Shown: positions 11,337 through 21,910, numbered from the stretch's first letter. The stretch is DNA of 64,000 nucleotides from Streptomyces sp. GKU 895 (GCA_002027195.1 MWJO01000019.1:1-64000), one strand, 5' to 3'. The notes: generated by a model from the letters alone, not told the origin. Numbers and translations: made by a program.

Positions 11337-11433
11337 CCCCTGCGCCCTCCCCTTCCGCTCGACCGACTCGTCCCCGAGAGACTCCACACCTCAAGGATGC
11401 GGCATCCGCCACGAAACAAGCACCCGCGCCCCA

Positions 11434-11466
11434 AAGGGGCGCGGGGAACTGCGCGACCAGCCACGA
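11434..11466. repeat. 33-bp dispersed intergenic repeat, copy A
   Basis: Identical base for base to 48712-48744. It begins AAGGGGCGCGGGGAACTGCG and ends CCACGA; similarity weakens after that. It lies 39 bases past the bldM stop, running antisense to bldM. GCGC-N8-GCGC inside it can form a small hairpin. I recall this sequence as very common between Streptomyces genes, but could not check. Confidence 0.85.
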
Positions 11467-11504
11467 ACGACCCGCACACGGCAACGGCCTACTGGACCGA
11501 GCTC

Positions 11505-12116
11505 TTAGCGAACCAGACCCCACCGGAACCCAAGAGCGACGGCATGCGCCCGGTCAGACGCACCCAGCTTCTTGAACAACCGCCGAGCATGCGTCTTCAC
11601 GGTGTCCTCCGACAGGAACAGCTCCCGCCCGATCTCCGCGTTGGACCGCCCGTGGCTCATTCCTTCGAGCACCTGGATCTCACGCGCGGTGAGCGTGGGC
11701 GCCGCCCCCATCTCGGCGGACCGCAGCCGCCGCGGGGCGAGCCGCCACGTGGGGTCGGCCAGCGCCTGCGTCACCGTGGCCCTCAACTCGGCCCGGGAGG
11801 CGTCCTTGTGGAGGTAGCCCCGCGCTCCGGCGGCGACCGCCAGGGCCACGCCGTCCAGGTCCTCCGCGACGGTGAGCATGATGATGCGCGCACCGGGGTC
11901 GGCGGACAGCAGCCGCCGTACGGTCTCGACGCCACCCAGTCCGGGCATGCGTACGTCCATCAGGATCAGGTCCGAGCGGTCGGCGCCCCAGCGGCGGAGG
12001 ACTTCCTCGCCGTTGGCCGCGGTCGTCACGCGCTCGACGCCGGGCACGGTCGCGACCGCGCGGCGGAGCGCCTCTCGGGCAAGCGGGGAGTCGTCGCAGA
12101 CGAGGACGGATGTCAT
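11505..12116 (-). CDS. bldM: Response-regulator-type developmental regulator BldM
   Basis: A 203-residue FixJ/NarL-type regulator. The receiver domain (1-125) starts MTSVLVCDDSP, has the phospho-acceptor pocket LILMDVRMPG and the conserved Lys in GYLHKDAS. The C-terminal LuxR helix-turn-helix reads LTAREIQVLEG...SNAEIGRELFLSEDTVKTHARRLFKKL. In S. coelicolor BldM is needed for aerial growth and spore formation, acting as a homodimer or with WhiI; it is an orphan without an adjacent kinase. I chose ATG 12116 (GGAGGG seven bases upstream) over 12140. A sigma-BldN promoter is present upstream, and the divergent neighbour is whiD. Confidence 0.96.
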   Translation of the reverse strand: MTSVLVCDDSPLAREALRRAVATVPGVERVTTAANGEEVLRRWGADRSDLILMDVRMPGLGGVETVRRLLSADPGARIIMLTVAEDLDGVALAVAAGARGYLHKDASRAELRATVTQALADPTWRLAPRRLRSAEMGAAPTLTAREIQVLEGMSHGRSNAEIGRELFLSEDTVKTHARRLFKKLGASDRAHAVALGFRWGLVR

Positions 12117-12240
12117 GGCCGCCCTCCGCAGCTGATGCACGTCACCTTGAGCCTCCAGGCTGGTACGAAATCGTCACCTGTGCGGTCGACCGTCTCGGAC
12201 GCCTGCCCGAGCACTTCTAGCTTCAACCGCCTCCGCACTC

Positions 12241-12268
12241 TCAACGACGGTCACTCGAAAGAGTTACG
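12241..12268 (-). promoter_or_regulatory. Sigma-BldN promoter of bldM
   Basis: On the minus strand CGTAAC (12268-12263) and CGTTGA (12246-12241) are separated by exactly 16 bases. This matches the CGTAAC-N16-CGTTGA promoter that I recall as bldMp1, recognised by the ECF sigma factor BldN in S. coelicolor. Transcription would start about 120 bases before the bldM ATG. The 382-base divergent region 12117-12498 must also hold the whiD promoter; it is A/T-rich around 12400-12440, but I could not assign boxes there. Confidence 0.75.
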
Positions 12269-12498
12269 GGGCTGTGCGCCGTCTTCGGCACTCTACGTGA
12301 GGGTGCGGACACGGTGCAGACATGCGCGGCGGACCCACAACGTTTCATCACAACCGGTGCCCCATTCGGCCCTATTTCTTCCCATTTACTGGTGTCTGAG
12401 GCTAGATTCGCAATGAGTCATATTTTCATCTCCTTAGATCGTAGATGTACGGTCGTGGACACCGTATCCGCCACAGAACGGCTACAAGGGGTCACGCA

Positions 12499-12831
12499 AT
12501 GGCAGATTTCTCCCGCCTTCCCGGACCGAACGCGGACCTGTGGGACTGGCAGCTCCTTGCTGCCTGCCGCGGGGTCGACAGTTCGCTCTTCTTCCATCCG
12601 GAGGGAGAGCGCGGTGCGGCGCGGAGTGCTCGTGAGAACTCGGCCAAGGAGGTCTGCATGAGATGCCCGGTGCGCGCGCAGTGCGCGGCGCACGCGCTGG
12701 CGGTGCGAGAGCCGTACGGCGTGTGGGGCGGGCTGACCGAGGACGAGCGCGAGGAGCTCATGGGCCGGGCGCGCAACCGCCTGGTGACGGCGTCGTCGTC
12801 GAGTGGCGGGCACGCCGCCTCGAACAACTGA
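12499..12831 (+). CDS. whiD: WhiB-family iron-sulfur regulator WhiD
   Basis: A 110-residue Wbl protein. The four cluster-binding cysteines are in LLAACRG and CMRCPVRAQC, the usual C-Xn-C-X2-C-X5-C spacing, followed by the GVWGG turn (YGVWGGLTEDERE) and a basic C-terminal end (RARNR). WhiD binds a [4Fe-4S] cluster and is required for late sporulation in Streptomyces; Wbl proteins bind sigma region 4. I chose the ATG at 12499, with AAGGGG eight bases upstream, rather than an in-frame ATG 54 bases earlier. The orthologous place in Mycobacterium is held by whiB3, also near sigD and guaB2. Confidence 0.95.
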   Translation: MADFSRLPGPNADLWDWQLLAACRGVDSSLFFHPEGERGAARSARENSAKEVCMRCPVRAQCAAHALAVREPYGVWGGLTEDEREELMGRARNRLVTASSSSGGHAASNN

Positions 12832-12846
12832 AGGAACGTTTCTTCA

Positions 12847-12873
12847 AAACGGGCACGCGCACGCGTGCCTGTT
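12847..12873. terminator. Terminator between whiD and LysR gene
   Basis: AACGGGCACGC and GCGTGCCTGTT pair over 11 bp with one G-U, flanked by AAA and TTTGC. It ends the convergent whiD and LysR transcripts. Confidence 0.75.
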
Positions 12874-12883
12874 TGCTGTCCCC

Positions 12884-13791
12884 TTACGGCTGCTTGCGCC
12901 CCGCCGCCCGCTCCAGTTGGTCCAGCGTCGCCGCCACGGCCGGCACCTGGGCCAGGTCGGGCAGGGTCAGCGCGACGATCTCCCGGCGCACGGCCGGTTC
13001 CAGGGTGACCGTGCGCGCGCCCCGGGGCCGTACCGACTCGATGGCGAGCTGCGGCAGGACGGCGACGCCCAGACCCGCGCCGACCAGGCCCACCACCGCC
13101 GGATAGTCGTCGGTCGCGAAGTCGATCCGGGGCGTGAAGCCGGCGCCCTCGCACACCTCCACCAACTGGCCGCGGCAGCGCGGCATCCGGCGATCCAGGG
13201 CTCGCGCGCGAGTTCCCCGATGGCGACGGACCCGGCCCGCGCGAGCCGGTGCCGCTCGGGTACGAGGGCGACGAGCCGGTCCCGCAGCAGGGGCCGTACG
13301 ACGAGGTCGTCCCATTCGTCACCGCCGCCCGCGGCGCCTGCGTACCGGAAGGCGAGCGCGATGTCGCAGTCGCCCTCTCGCAACATCTCGACGGACTGCG
13401 GCGGTTCGGCCTCCTCCAGGGAGACGCGGGTGCCGGGGTGCGCGGCGCGCAGGGCGGCGAGGGCGGTGGGGACCAGGGTGGAGCTGCCGCTGGGGAACGA
13501 GACCAGCCGCACCCGGCCGGCGCGCAGGCCGGCGATGGCGGCGACCTCCTCCTCGGCGGCGGTGAGCCCGGCGATGATTCCGGCGGCGTGCCGGACGAGT
13601 GCCTCTCCCGCCTGGGTCAGCCGCATCTCGCGGCCGCTGCGGATGAGCAGCGGGGTGCCGACGGACGCCTCCAGGGCCTTCATCTGCTGGCTGACGGCGG
13701 GCTGGGTGCAGCCCAGCTCGCGGCCGGCGGCGGAAAAGGAGCCGGTGGCGGCGACGGCACGGAGAACGCGCAGGTGACGGGCTTCGATCAC
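12884..13791 (-). CDS. LysR-family transcriptional regulator (frame broken near 13183)
   Basis: Starts at GTG 13791 (VIEARHLRVLRAVAATGSFS), the normal LysR N-terminus; no strong ribosome site is visible. The helix-turn-helix GRELGCTQPAVSQQMKALE is followed by the effector domain (RLVSFPSGSSTLVPTALAAL, FTPRIDFATDDYPAVVGLVG). After WIAGC the frame moves to PRCRGQLVEVCEG. One missing C at about 13183 explains it, and the corrected length is 302 residues, normal for the family. The gene is divergent from the MOSC gene 82 bases away, so that gene is its likeliest direct target. Effector unknown. Confidence 0.83.
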
Positions 13792-13812
13792 CTTTCGAGG
13801 ATAAGCCAGTCT

Positions 13813-13841
13813 TTGACGCGACGCCGAATAATGCGTAGCGG
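13813..13841 (+). promoter_or_regulatory. Possible promoter of the MOSC gene
   Basis: TTGACG and TAGCGG are separated by 17 bases, ending 32 bases before the ATG. The -35 is good for a housekeeping Streptomyces promoter; the -10 lacks the usual final T. The 82-base divergent gap also has to hold the LysR promoter and operator. Confidence 0.35.
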
Positions 13842-13873
13842 CTTTGATGACGGGGCGCCTACCGTGCCGTTCC

Positions 13874-14563
13874 ATGAAGCTTCTGTCGGTGAATCTGGGC
13901 CGGGCCAAGGCCGTGTCGTACACGGACCACCCGGAGGGGCTGACCGGGATCGACAAGCAGCCGGTGGCGGCGCCGGTGCGGGTGGCGGCGCCCGGGCCGA
14001 AGGGGATCGGGGGCAGCGGGCTCGCCGGGGACGACGTGTGCACGCGGCAGCATCACGGCGGGGACGACCAGGCGGTGTACGCGGTGGCGCGCGAGGACCT
14101 GGACGACTGGGAGCGCGAGCTCGGGCGTTCGCTGGCCAACGGTGCCTTCGGGGAGAACATCACCACCCTCGGTCTGGACGTGTCCGGGGCGCTGATCGGT
14201 GAGCGCTGGCGGATCGGGCCCGAGGTGGTGCTGGAGATCACCAGCGCGCGGATTCCGTGCGCGACCTTCCAGGGGCACGTGGGTGAGCCCCGGTGGGTGA
14301 AGCGGTTCACCGCCAAGGGGGCGCCGGGGGCGTATCTGCGGGTGATCGAGCCGGGCGAGGTCCGGGCCGGGGACCCGGTCGAGATCGTGCACCGGCCCGA
14401 CCACGACGTGACGGTCGCGCTGTCCTTCCGGGCGACGACCACCGAGCGGGCCCTGCTGCCCCGGATGCTCGCCGCGGGGGACGCGCTGCATCCGGAGGTG
14501 CTCCGGTCGGCGCGCGAGTATGTGGAGAAGTACGGGGAGAGGTACGCAAAGCGCGGGGCCTGA
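13874..14563 (+). CDS. MOSC domain protein (YiiM-like)
   Basis: 229 residues opening MKLLSVNLGRAKAV, then the MOSC beta-barrel: GDDVCTRQHHGGDDQAVYA, GAFGENITTLGLDV, IGPEVVLEITSARIPCATF (the conserved Cys), and a C-terminal helical YiiM-like part. MOSC proteins move or bind sulfur and molybdenum-cofactor groups; YiiM-type members reduce N-hydroxylated compounds. The exact role here is not known. The ATG 13874 has no evident ribosome site; a longer start at 13844 exists but is not family-like. Confidence 0.8.
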   Translation: MKLLSVNLGRAKAVSYTDHPEGLTGIDKQPVAAPVRVAAPGPKGIGGSGLAGDDVCTRQHHGGDDQAVYAVAREDLDDWERELGRSLANGAFGENITTLGLDVSGALIGERWRIGPEVVLEITSARIPCATFQGHVGEPRWVKRFTAKGAPGAYLRVIEPGEVRAGDPVEIVHRPDHDVTVALSFRATTTERALLPRMLAAGDALHPEVLRSAREYVEKYGERYAKRGA

Positions 14564-14605
14564 CGGCAGTCGGAGGCTGTCGGTCCGGGTCACTAACCTT
14601 GCGCC

Positions 14606-15379
14606 ATGACAACGGCATTGATTACGGGATCGACCGCGGGCATCGGTGCCGCGTTCGCACGGCGGCTGGCGGCTGACGGGCACGACCTGGTGCTGGTGGC
14701 CCGCGACACCCGGCGGATGCGCGAGCAGGCCACCGAACTGCACGACCGGCACGGCGTGGAGGTGGAGGTCCTCACCGCGGATCTGGCGACGGACGACGGC
14801 ATCGAGTCGGTCGCCGACCGGCTCTCCGACCGCCGCCGCCCCGTCGACCTGCTGGTCAACAACGCCGGCTTCGGCAACAAGGGCCGCTATCTCGACGTCT
14901 CCATGGCCGACGAGCTGCGGATGCTCAAGGTGCACTGCGAGGCGGTGCTGCGGCTGACGTCGGCCGCGGCGGAGGCCATGCGGGAGCGCGGGCGGGGCGG
15001 TGTCGTCAATGTCGCGTCCGTGGCCGCCTTCGTGCCGCGCGGGACGTACGGCGCGTCCAAGGCGTGGGTCGTGCAGTTCACGCAGGGCGCGGCCAAGGAT
15101 CTCGCGGGCAGCGGGGTGCGGTTGATGGCGCTGGCGCCCGGGTTCGTGCGCACCGAGTTCCATGAGCGGGCCGGGATGGGGACGGACAACATCCCGGGGT
15201 GGATGTGGCTCGACGCGGACAAGCTGGTGGCGTCCGCGCTGCACGACCTCGCGCGGGGGAAGACGTTGTCGATCCCCGACCCCCGGTACAAGGCGCTGAT
15301 GGGCGTGGTGAAGGTGGTGCCGCGCGGACTGCTCGGCGGGATCAGCTCAAGGACGGGGCGGAAGTACGGGCCTCAGTAG
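14606..15379 (+). CDS. Short-chain dehydrogenase/reductase
   Basis: A 257-residue classical SDR: cofactor motif TGSTAGIG at residues 7-14, NNAG at about 88-91, catalytic Ser in VASVAAF and YGASK (Tyr and Lys). The Arg in VARDTRRM after beta-2 suggests NADPH preference. Substrate unknown. Its last 38 bases overlap the 3' end of the convergent STAND NTPase gene, and no terminator can be seen between them. Confidence 0.85.
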   Translation: MTTALITGSTAGIGAAFARRLAADGHDLVLVARDTRRMREQATELHDRHGVEVEVLTADLATDDGIESVADRLSDRRRPVDLLVNNAGFGNKGRYLDVSMADELRMLKVHCEAVLRLTSAAAEAMRERGRGGVVNVASVAAFVPRGTYGASKAWVVQFTQGAAKDLAGSGVRLMALAPGFVRTEFHERAGMGTDNIPGWMWLDADKLVASALHDLARGKTLSIPDPRYKALMGVVKVVPRGLLGGISSRTGRKYGPQ

Positions 15380-18300
15380 GCCTCCCTGCCTCGGGGCCCG
15401 GTCGCTGCATGCGTTCCGTGGTCTCCCCGCCCCCTTGCCACCCTTCGATCGCACGAATGGCGATGGACGCGAGACCGGGATCGAAGTCCAGCAGGTCCGG
15501 AAGGCATTGCGGCCACCAGCCGTGATGAAGAGCCTGGGCGAGGTGAACGCGTGCCGCGGGGGCGGTCGCGCTGCGAGCGAGAGCCAAGTACGCCTGCGCT
15601 GTCTCCCTGTCGGCCCGGATGTTCTCGGTCAGCTTTTCGGCCCGTTCCCCTTGACCGTGGCGCAGGTAGGCTGCAACAAGTGCGACCTGCGCCGCGGCCT
15701 TGGCCGAGGGGCTGAGGAGCTTCTCCACGAGCTCCTCCGCTCGCGCGAAGTTCCCGATCGCCACCAGGGCTTCCAGCAGGTCACGGGTATCGGCACCCGC
15801 GGTCAGCCGTCGTGCAGCGAGGACCTCGGCCTGGTCCGTCTGGATCCGGGCGGCGTCCATGTCTCCGTTGCGGGCCAGAGCCCGAGCCAAGGCCGCGGCG
15901 GCCTGCACGGAAGGCATGCTCCTCGCGTGTCTCTCGGCCTCCACGAGGTGCGGCACGGCCTCTTCCGCCCGGCCGCTCGCCACCAGGTCGTACGCGATCT
16001 CCGCCAGAGCCCACGCATCCGGCCCTTGCTGCTGCCCTCGGGCCAGCTCGACGGCCCGTTCGTGCTCTCCTGCTCCGGCAAGGGCTACGGCCGTGACGAA
16101 GGGGAGTCGGCTCCGGCTGAGGCTCAGGGGTATGCGTGCGATCCTCTCCGCGTCGTCGAACCTACGGTGGACAACCATGGCTTGGGCGATCTCCACCCAG
16201 ATCCGCTCCTGTGCGTGTGCGTCCTCGGCCCGCTCCGCGAGTGTTTCGGCACGCGTGAGGAGATCTGCATCGGCCTGAGCACGTGCCAGCAGAACCGTCA
16301 GCTCTCGACGTACCGGTGCGACAGCCGCCCAACGGGCGGGCAGCGTCGCGAGGTCGCCCTCAGCACCGTTCAGGAGAGAGCGGGCCGCCTGGCCAAGTCC
16401 GGCTCCCGCCAGCGCCGACGCCACCGTGAAGGTGGCACGGAGTCTCGCCGGAAGGCTGACGGACCCGCGTGCCAGATTCTCGGCCTCGACGAGGACGCTG
16501 CGGGCCCGCTCCGGTAATCCGACCTCGGACAGTTCGGTGGAGATCCGGACCAGCGGGTCGATGGAGCCGTCTTCCTCGGCCAGCATCCCGCCGATCCGCA
16601 AGGCGTCATCCGCCTCGCCTGCCCTGATCTTGGCCAGAGAGATCTCAAGAAGCGCTTCGGACAGACACCGGTCCTCCGTGATGAGGCGAGCGACTCGAAA
16701 TGCCTGATCCACATCGCCGACTCGGGAGAAGTGAGCAGCAGCGGCGGCAGCGCCCGCGGAAAGGTGGGGTCCGTCGGGCAGCAGACGCAGCAGCGACTTG
16801 GCGTCATCCGTGTGTCCGGACCGCGCGCTCTCGGCCACTGTCTTCGCCAGGACTTCGAAGCGCCACTCGTCCGATGTGATGCTGTGAACTTGTTCCAGCG
16901 CCGTCCGCACTTCTCCGGCCGCCGCGATCAAGGGGACGAATTCCGCGGGATTGACGTAGTGACGGATGGAGATCGCTTCTTCGATCAGCAGTCGTGCGGA
17001 CTCGAAGCGCTTCATCCGGTGCTGGACCACTGCGAGCCGTGCCAGCGCCAGTTTTCTGACAGTCGGTGAGGCAGCCGTACGGGCAACGGTTTCCGCGTCA
17101 GAGGCATGGCCGCATTCGGCCAGGGCCACGGCCAAATAGATCGGCTTTCTCTCGGCGAACCGCAGTGTCGTGGCCAGTCCTTCCACACGAGCGCGTTCCC
17201 CCGCGCGCACCAGGCGGCCCACGATCCAATGGGCCGCCTGGGAACTGACCTGGACTCCGTCGAGGCCGGCTGCCAGTTCCTCGGCACGTTCGTACTGAGC
17301 TACCTGTAACAGTGCCAAAAAGACCCGCACGAGTACGCGTGAACGGGACACCTCGTCCATCTCCTGACGGGCCATCTCCGCGACCTCGTCCAGTACGCGC
17401 ACGGCTTCGGTGCCCGTGAGCCGCTCTCCGACCTCGACGAGCGCGAGCGCGCGCTCGCGCTTGTCCGGCAGACTTCGGGCCACTGCTTCCCCCCGGCCCG
17501 GCTCCCCGGCACGCACCCATGCCGCGGGGACGGCAGGGGTGACCCCGGAAACCCGCTCCTCCAGCGCGTTTCGATGAACAGCGAGCTCAAGCGCCTCGCC
17601 GAGTCGCCCGGCACCTTCCTCGATGATCAGGCTGCTCGCATCCCTGATCTCGGCAAGAGCGAGGGAGTCGCTCCCGGACGCATAGAGCAAGCGGTCGTGC
17701 CGCTCACGGTCAGTGGCACACAGAATGACCCGGCCGATCGCGCGGTGGGCACGCAGCATCTGGAAGTAGCCCCGCAGAAGATAGGCAGGGGTGTTCGGTG
17801 GCCAACCTCCGGCACGGTATTCGTCGAACCAGTCGTGCAGACGCTGCCGATAGGACTCGACCGCCGTCGGCCCCAGCATGTCTGCCGCCTGTTCCTGAAG
17901 TTCCTCGTGGGCGAGAAGATGAACAGGCTCACCGGGAGTGCCGAGCGGTTGGATCTCGCGCACCACGAACGTCCTGCCCGCTCTGGCCCGGAGGATGTCC
18001 TTGATCCCGTAGTCGGTCTCGTTCGACAGGTGCGCCAACTCGGCCGTGGTGAGACCACCTTCCGCCGCGACCACGAATCCCAGGAGGTCACGCGCTACCC
18101 GGTTCTCGTCCAGAAACGCTTTCAGTTCCCTCTCCGCTTCGGTACGGACCGCCTGCGCGTACCTCGAGGGGATCAGGCGGTGTACACATCGCGGGTCACG
18201 CAGCGGGTGGTCCTGCGGTACGTCGGTGGGCAGCGGCGGATTGAGCCGACCGGAGACGATGACGCGCATACCGCTGTCCGCACGCGGTGGAAGGATGCCC

Positions 18301-18872
18301 GCGATGCTGTGGGCATCCGGCCCGGTGGTGACGCCCCTGTCCTCGTCCAGGCCATCGACCAACAGCACTAATCGCTCGCCACGCTCACGACAGATTCGTG
18401 CCGCCTGGCCGTACAGACGTAGCAAATGGGCATCGCGTGTCGCGTCCGTCAGATGGGCCGGCAGGCTGTCCCCGGCCAACTCCGCCAGCTGTTCCAGAAC
18501 GACATCGCCGAAGGCCACCACATCGTTCTGCGCCCGCCACCGAGCGGTGACGAAGAACGGCACGATCCGCACGCGCGGGGGTGGGTGAAGGGCGAACCAT
18601 GCCATGAGCGCCGTCTTGCCCGCCCACGCCTCGGCCCGCCACCAACCGTATGCGGGGCCTTCGTCCTCGTCCGGGTCACAGAACCTGGCGAGTTCCTCCA
18701 ACTCGCTTTCCCTGCCCATGATTTCCACCGGCGCGATACGGCGTACCTGTTCCCAGTAGGCCGAGCGCACCGCGGGCCGCAACACCAGGCTGTTGTTGTC
18801 CCCCGTGACCGCCAGGCCGATGTCCCCGCCCGCCGAGACGGACCGCTCCCCCCCGCGCCTCCATGGGCTCAT
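15342..18872 (-). CDS. Large STAND/NACHT-like NTPase with helical repeats
   Basis: 1176 residues. A short N-terminal segment (13-31) contains AVTGDNNSL, which lines up with the RHIM-type core (V-Q-x-G-x-x-N-x-L) in the Gly, Asn and Leu places but not the Gln. The NTPase core follows: EIMGRESELEELARF, Walker A WAGKT (83-87), Walker B LVLLVDGLDED (168-178), and a sensor-like MRVIVSGR. From about residue 370 to the end there are repeated helix pairs of the TPR/ARM type (RAEELAAGL, RAEEAVPHL, RAEELVEKL). This is the architecture of NLR-like signalling NTPases, often anti-phage, with the repeats as the sensor. Leu168, Leu522 and Leu786 are TTA codons and the gene is A/T-richer than its neighbours, suggesting acquisition and bldA-dependent translation. 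The ATG has no clear ribosome site. Function is inference. Confidence 0.75.
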   Translation of the reverse strand: MSPWRRGGERSVSAGGDIGLAVTGDNNSLVLRPAVRSAYWEQVRRIAPVEIMGRESELEELARFCDPDEDEGPAYGWWRAEAWAGKTALMAWFALHPPPRVRIVPFFVTARWRAQNDVVAFGDVVLEQLAELAGDSLPAHLTDATRDAHLLRLYGQAARICRERGERLVLLVDGLDEDRGVTTGPDAHSIAGILPPRADSGMRVIVSGRLNPPLPTDVPQDHPLRDPRCVHRLIPSRYAQAVRTEAERELKAFLDENRVARDLLGFVVAAEGGLTTAELAHLSNETDYGIKDILRARAGRTFVVREIQPLGTPGEPVHLLAHEELQEQAADMLGPTAVESYRQRLHDWFDEYRAGGWPPNTPAYLLRGYFQMLRAHRAIGRVILCATDRERHDRLLYASGSDSLALAEIRDASSLIIEEGAGRLGEALELAVHRNALEERVSGVTPAVPAAWVRAGEPGRGEAVARSLPDKRERALALVEVGERLTGTEAVRVLDEVAEMARQEMDEVSRSRVLVRVFLALLQVAQYERAEELAAGLDGVQVSSQAAHWIVGRLVRAGERARVEGLATTLRFAERKPIYLAVALAECGHASDAETVARTAASPTVRKLALARLAVVQHRMKRFESARLLIEEAISIRHYVNPAEFVPLIAAAGEVRTALEQVHSITSDEWRFEVLAKTVAESARSGHTDDAKSLLRLLPDGPHLSAGAAAAAAHFSRVGDVDQAFRVARLITEDRCLSEALLEISLAKIRAGEADDALRIGGMLAEEDGSIDPLVRISTELSEVGLPERARSVLVEAENLARGSVSLPARLRATFTVASALAGAGLGQAARSLLNGAEGDLATLPARWAAVAPVRRELTVLLARAQADADLLTRAETLAERAEDAHAQERIWVEIAQAMVVHRRFDDAERIARIPLSLSRSRLPFVTAVALAGAGEHERAVELARGQQQGPDAWALAEIAYDLVASGRAEEAVPHLVEAERHARSMPSVQAAAALARALARNGDMDAARIQTDQAEVLAARRLTAGADTRDLLEALVAIGNFARAEELVEKLLSPSAKAAAQVALVAAYLRHGQGERAEKLTENIRADRETAQAYLALARSATAPAARVHLAQALHHGWWPQCLPDLLDFDPGLASIAIRAIEGWQGGGETTERMQRPGPEAGRPTEARTSAPSLS

Positions 18873-18937
18873 GATGCCAAAGAGGGGGAGAATGGTGCCG
18901 TACTACCGGACCCTGGGGGGCCGGAGGCGAGAGTGCC

Positions 18938-19642
18938 ATGACCTTCGTACAGCTCATCGACTGCAGGACCAGCCGGTTCGACGAGATGAACCAGCTGATG
19001 GACAGGTGGGTCGAACAGACCAGGGGGAAGCGGACCGCGACGCACGACGTCGTCGGCAAGGACCGCTCGGACGCCTCGCACTTCATCGAGATCGTGGAGT
19101 TCCCGTCGTACGAGGAGGCGATGCGGAACTCGAACCTGCCCGAGACGGACAGGATCTTCCAGGAGATGGTCGCTCTCTGCGACGAGATGCCGACGTTCAC
19201 GGACCTCGACGTCGTACGGGACGAGCAGTTGTACGCCGCCACGGCGCGGCGCTTCTTCGAGGCGCTGGCCGGGCGCGAGGTGCCGTCGTTCGACGGGCTG
19301 CTGATCGAGGACTACCACGATCATGATCCGGCCAACGAACAGGACGTGATCGGGCTGGACGCGGTGCGCAGCGAGGTCGAGATGTGGAAGAGCGGCTTCG
19401 ACTTCGACTTCACGATCGACGATCAGCTGGCCCAGGGCGACCGTGTGTGCACCCGGTGGACCTGGCACGGCACGCACACCGGGGACTTCATGGGGATCCC
19501 GGCCACGGGGAAGCGGGTGTCCATGACGGGCACCACGATCCACCGGTGCGCTCCCGACGGGAAGATCGCCGAGGGATGGTGGCAGTACGACCGGCTGGGG
19601 CTGATGGCGCAGCTGGGTGTGCTGGACGACCTGGAGCAGTAG
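18938..19642 (+). CDS. SnoaL-like / ester cyclase protein with N-terminal ABM-like domain
   Basis: 234 residues. Residues 1-90 (MTFVQLIDCRTSRFDEMNQ, then HFIEIVEFPSYEEAM) look like a dimeric alpha/beta barrel monooxygenase-type fold. Residues 100-234 are an NTF2/SnoaL fold with DHDPANEQDVIGLDAV, VCTRWTWHGTHTGDFMGIPATGK and a WWQYDRLGLMAQLG end, typical of ester-cyclase-like proteins. Such folds act on polyketides or small hydrophobic compounds, but many members have no known substrate. It is divergent from the STAND gene by 65 bases and convergent with groEL. Confidence 0.72.
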   Translation: MTFVQLIDCRTSRFDEMNQLMDRWVEQTRGKRTATHDVVGKDRSDASHFIEIVEFPSYEEAMRNSNLPETDRIFQEMVALCDEMPTFTDLDVVRDEQLYAATARRFFEALAGREVPSFDGLLIEDYHDHDPANEQDVIGLDAVRSEVEMWKSGFDFDFTIDDQLAQGDRVCTRWTWHGTHTGDFMGIPATGKRVSMTGTTIHRCAPDGKIAEGWWQYDRLGLMAQLGVLDDLEQ

Positions 19643-19658
19643 CGGGTGCGCGGGTGCG

Positions 19659-19699
19659 GGAAAGCCCCCGGTCCGCTGGGCGCGGGCCGGGGGCTTTCC
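19659..19699. terminator. Terminator between SnoaL-like gene and groEL
   Basis: GGAAAGCCCCCGG pairs with CCGGGGGCTTTCC over 13 perfect bp, extendable inward by GTCCGC/GCGGGC. It serves the convergent ends, mainly the groES-groEL message. Confidence 0.88.
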
Positions 19700-19716
19700 G
19701 TCAGGCGTGCGAAGCC

Positions 19717-21351
<1,635 letters not shown>

Positions 21352-21472
21352 TCAGCCCTCTCGGAAAACGTGGGTGAAACGAACTGCGCCCCGGACGCCC
21401 GGCTTCATAAGGACGCGGGAACCCGGGGCGCAGCTCACAAGCAAAAGGTGCTTCGGTAAGGAAGCGGGTGAA

Positions 21473-21781
21473 TTACTTCTCGATGATCGCGAGCACGTCG
21501 CGGGCCGAGAGGACGAGGTACTCCTCGCCGTTGTACTTCACCTCGGTGCCGCCGTACTTGCTGTACAGCACGATGTCGCCGACGGAAACGTCGAGCGGAA
21601 GACGGTTACCGTCCTCGAAGCGGCCCGGGCCCACGGCGAGGACGACGCCCTCCTGGGGCTTCTCCTTCGCGGTGTCCGGGATGACCAGGCCAGAGGCCGT
21701 GGTCTGCTCGGCGTCGAGCGGCTGGACCACGATGCGGTCCTCGAGCGGCTTGATGGCAACCTTGGAGCTGGCGGTCGTCAC
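21473..21781 (-). CDS. groES: Co-chaperonin GroES
   Basis: 102 residues, the GroES lid of the chaperonin: [21 protein letters not shown], mobile loop and roof, ending [13 protein letters not shown]. First gene of the groES-groEL operon, with two CIRCE operators within 175 bases of its start. Start ATG/GTG at 21781 after GGGGGAGG. Confidence 0.96.
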   Translation of the reverse strand: MTTASSKVAIKPLEDRIVVQPLDAEQTTASGLVIPDTAKEKPQEGVVLAVGPGRFEDGNRLPLDVSVGDIVLYSKYGGTEVKYNGEEYLVLSARDVLAIIEK

Positions 21782-21878
21782 GATCCGACCTCCCCCTTCG
21801 GAGATCTCACGGGGTTAACTGTCTGAGGTGGCGACCAGGTCGATCCGTCGTCGCGGGTGCCGGACCTGCCCGTCGCTA

Positions 21879-21905
21879 TTGGCACTCTCCAGGGGGGAGT
21901 GCCAG
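21879..21905. promoter_or_regulatory. CIRCE operator (HrcA site), proximal
   Basis: TTGGCACTC-N9-GAGTGCCAG is a perfect-spacing CIRCE with a symmetric A to G change in each arm inner part. It lies just downstream of the groES promoter -10, where bound HrcA would block transcription; heat releases HrcA. Confidence 0.92.
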
Positions 21906-21910
21906 ACCCG

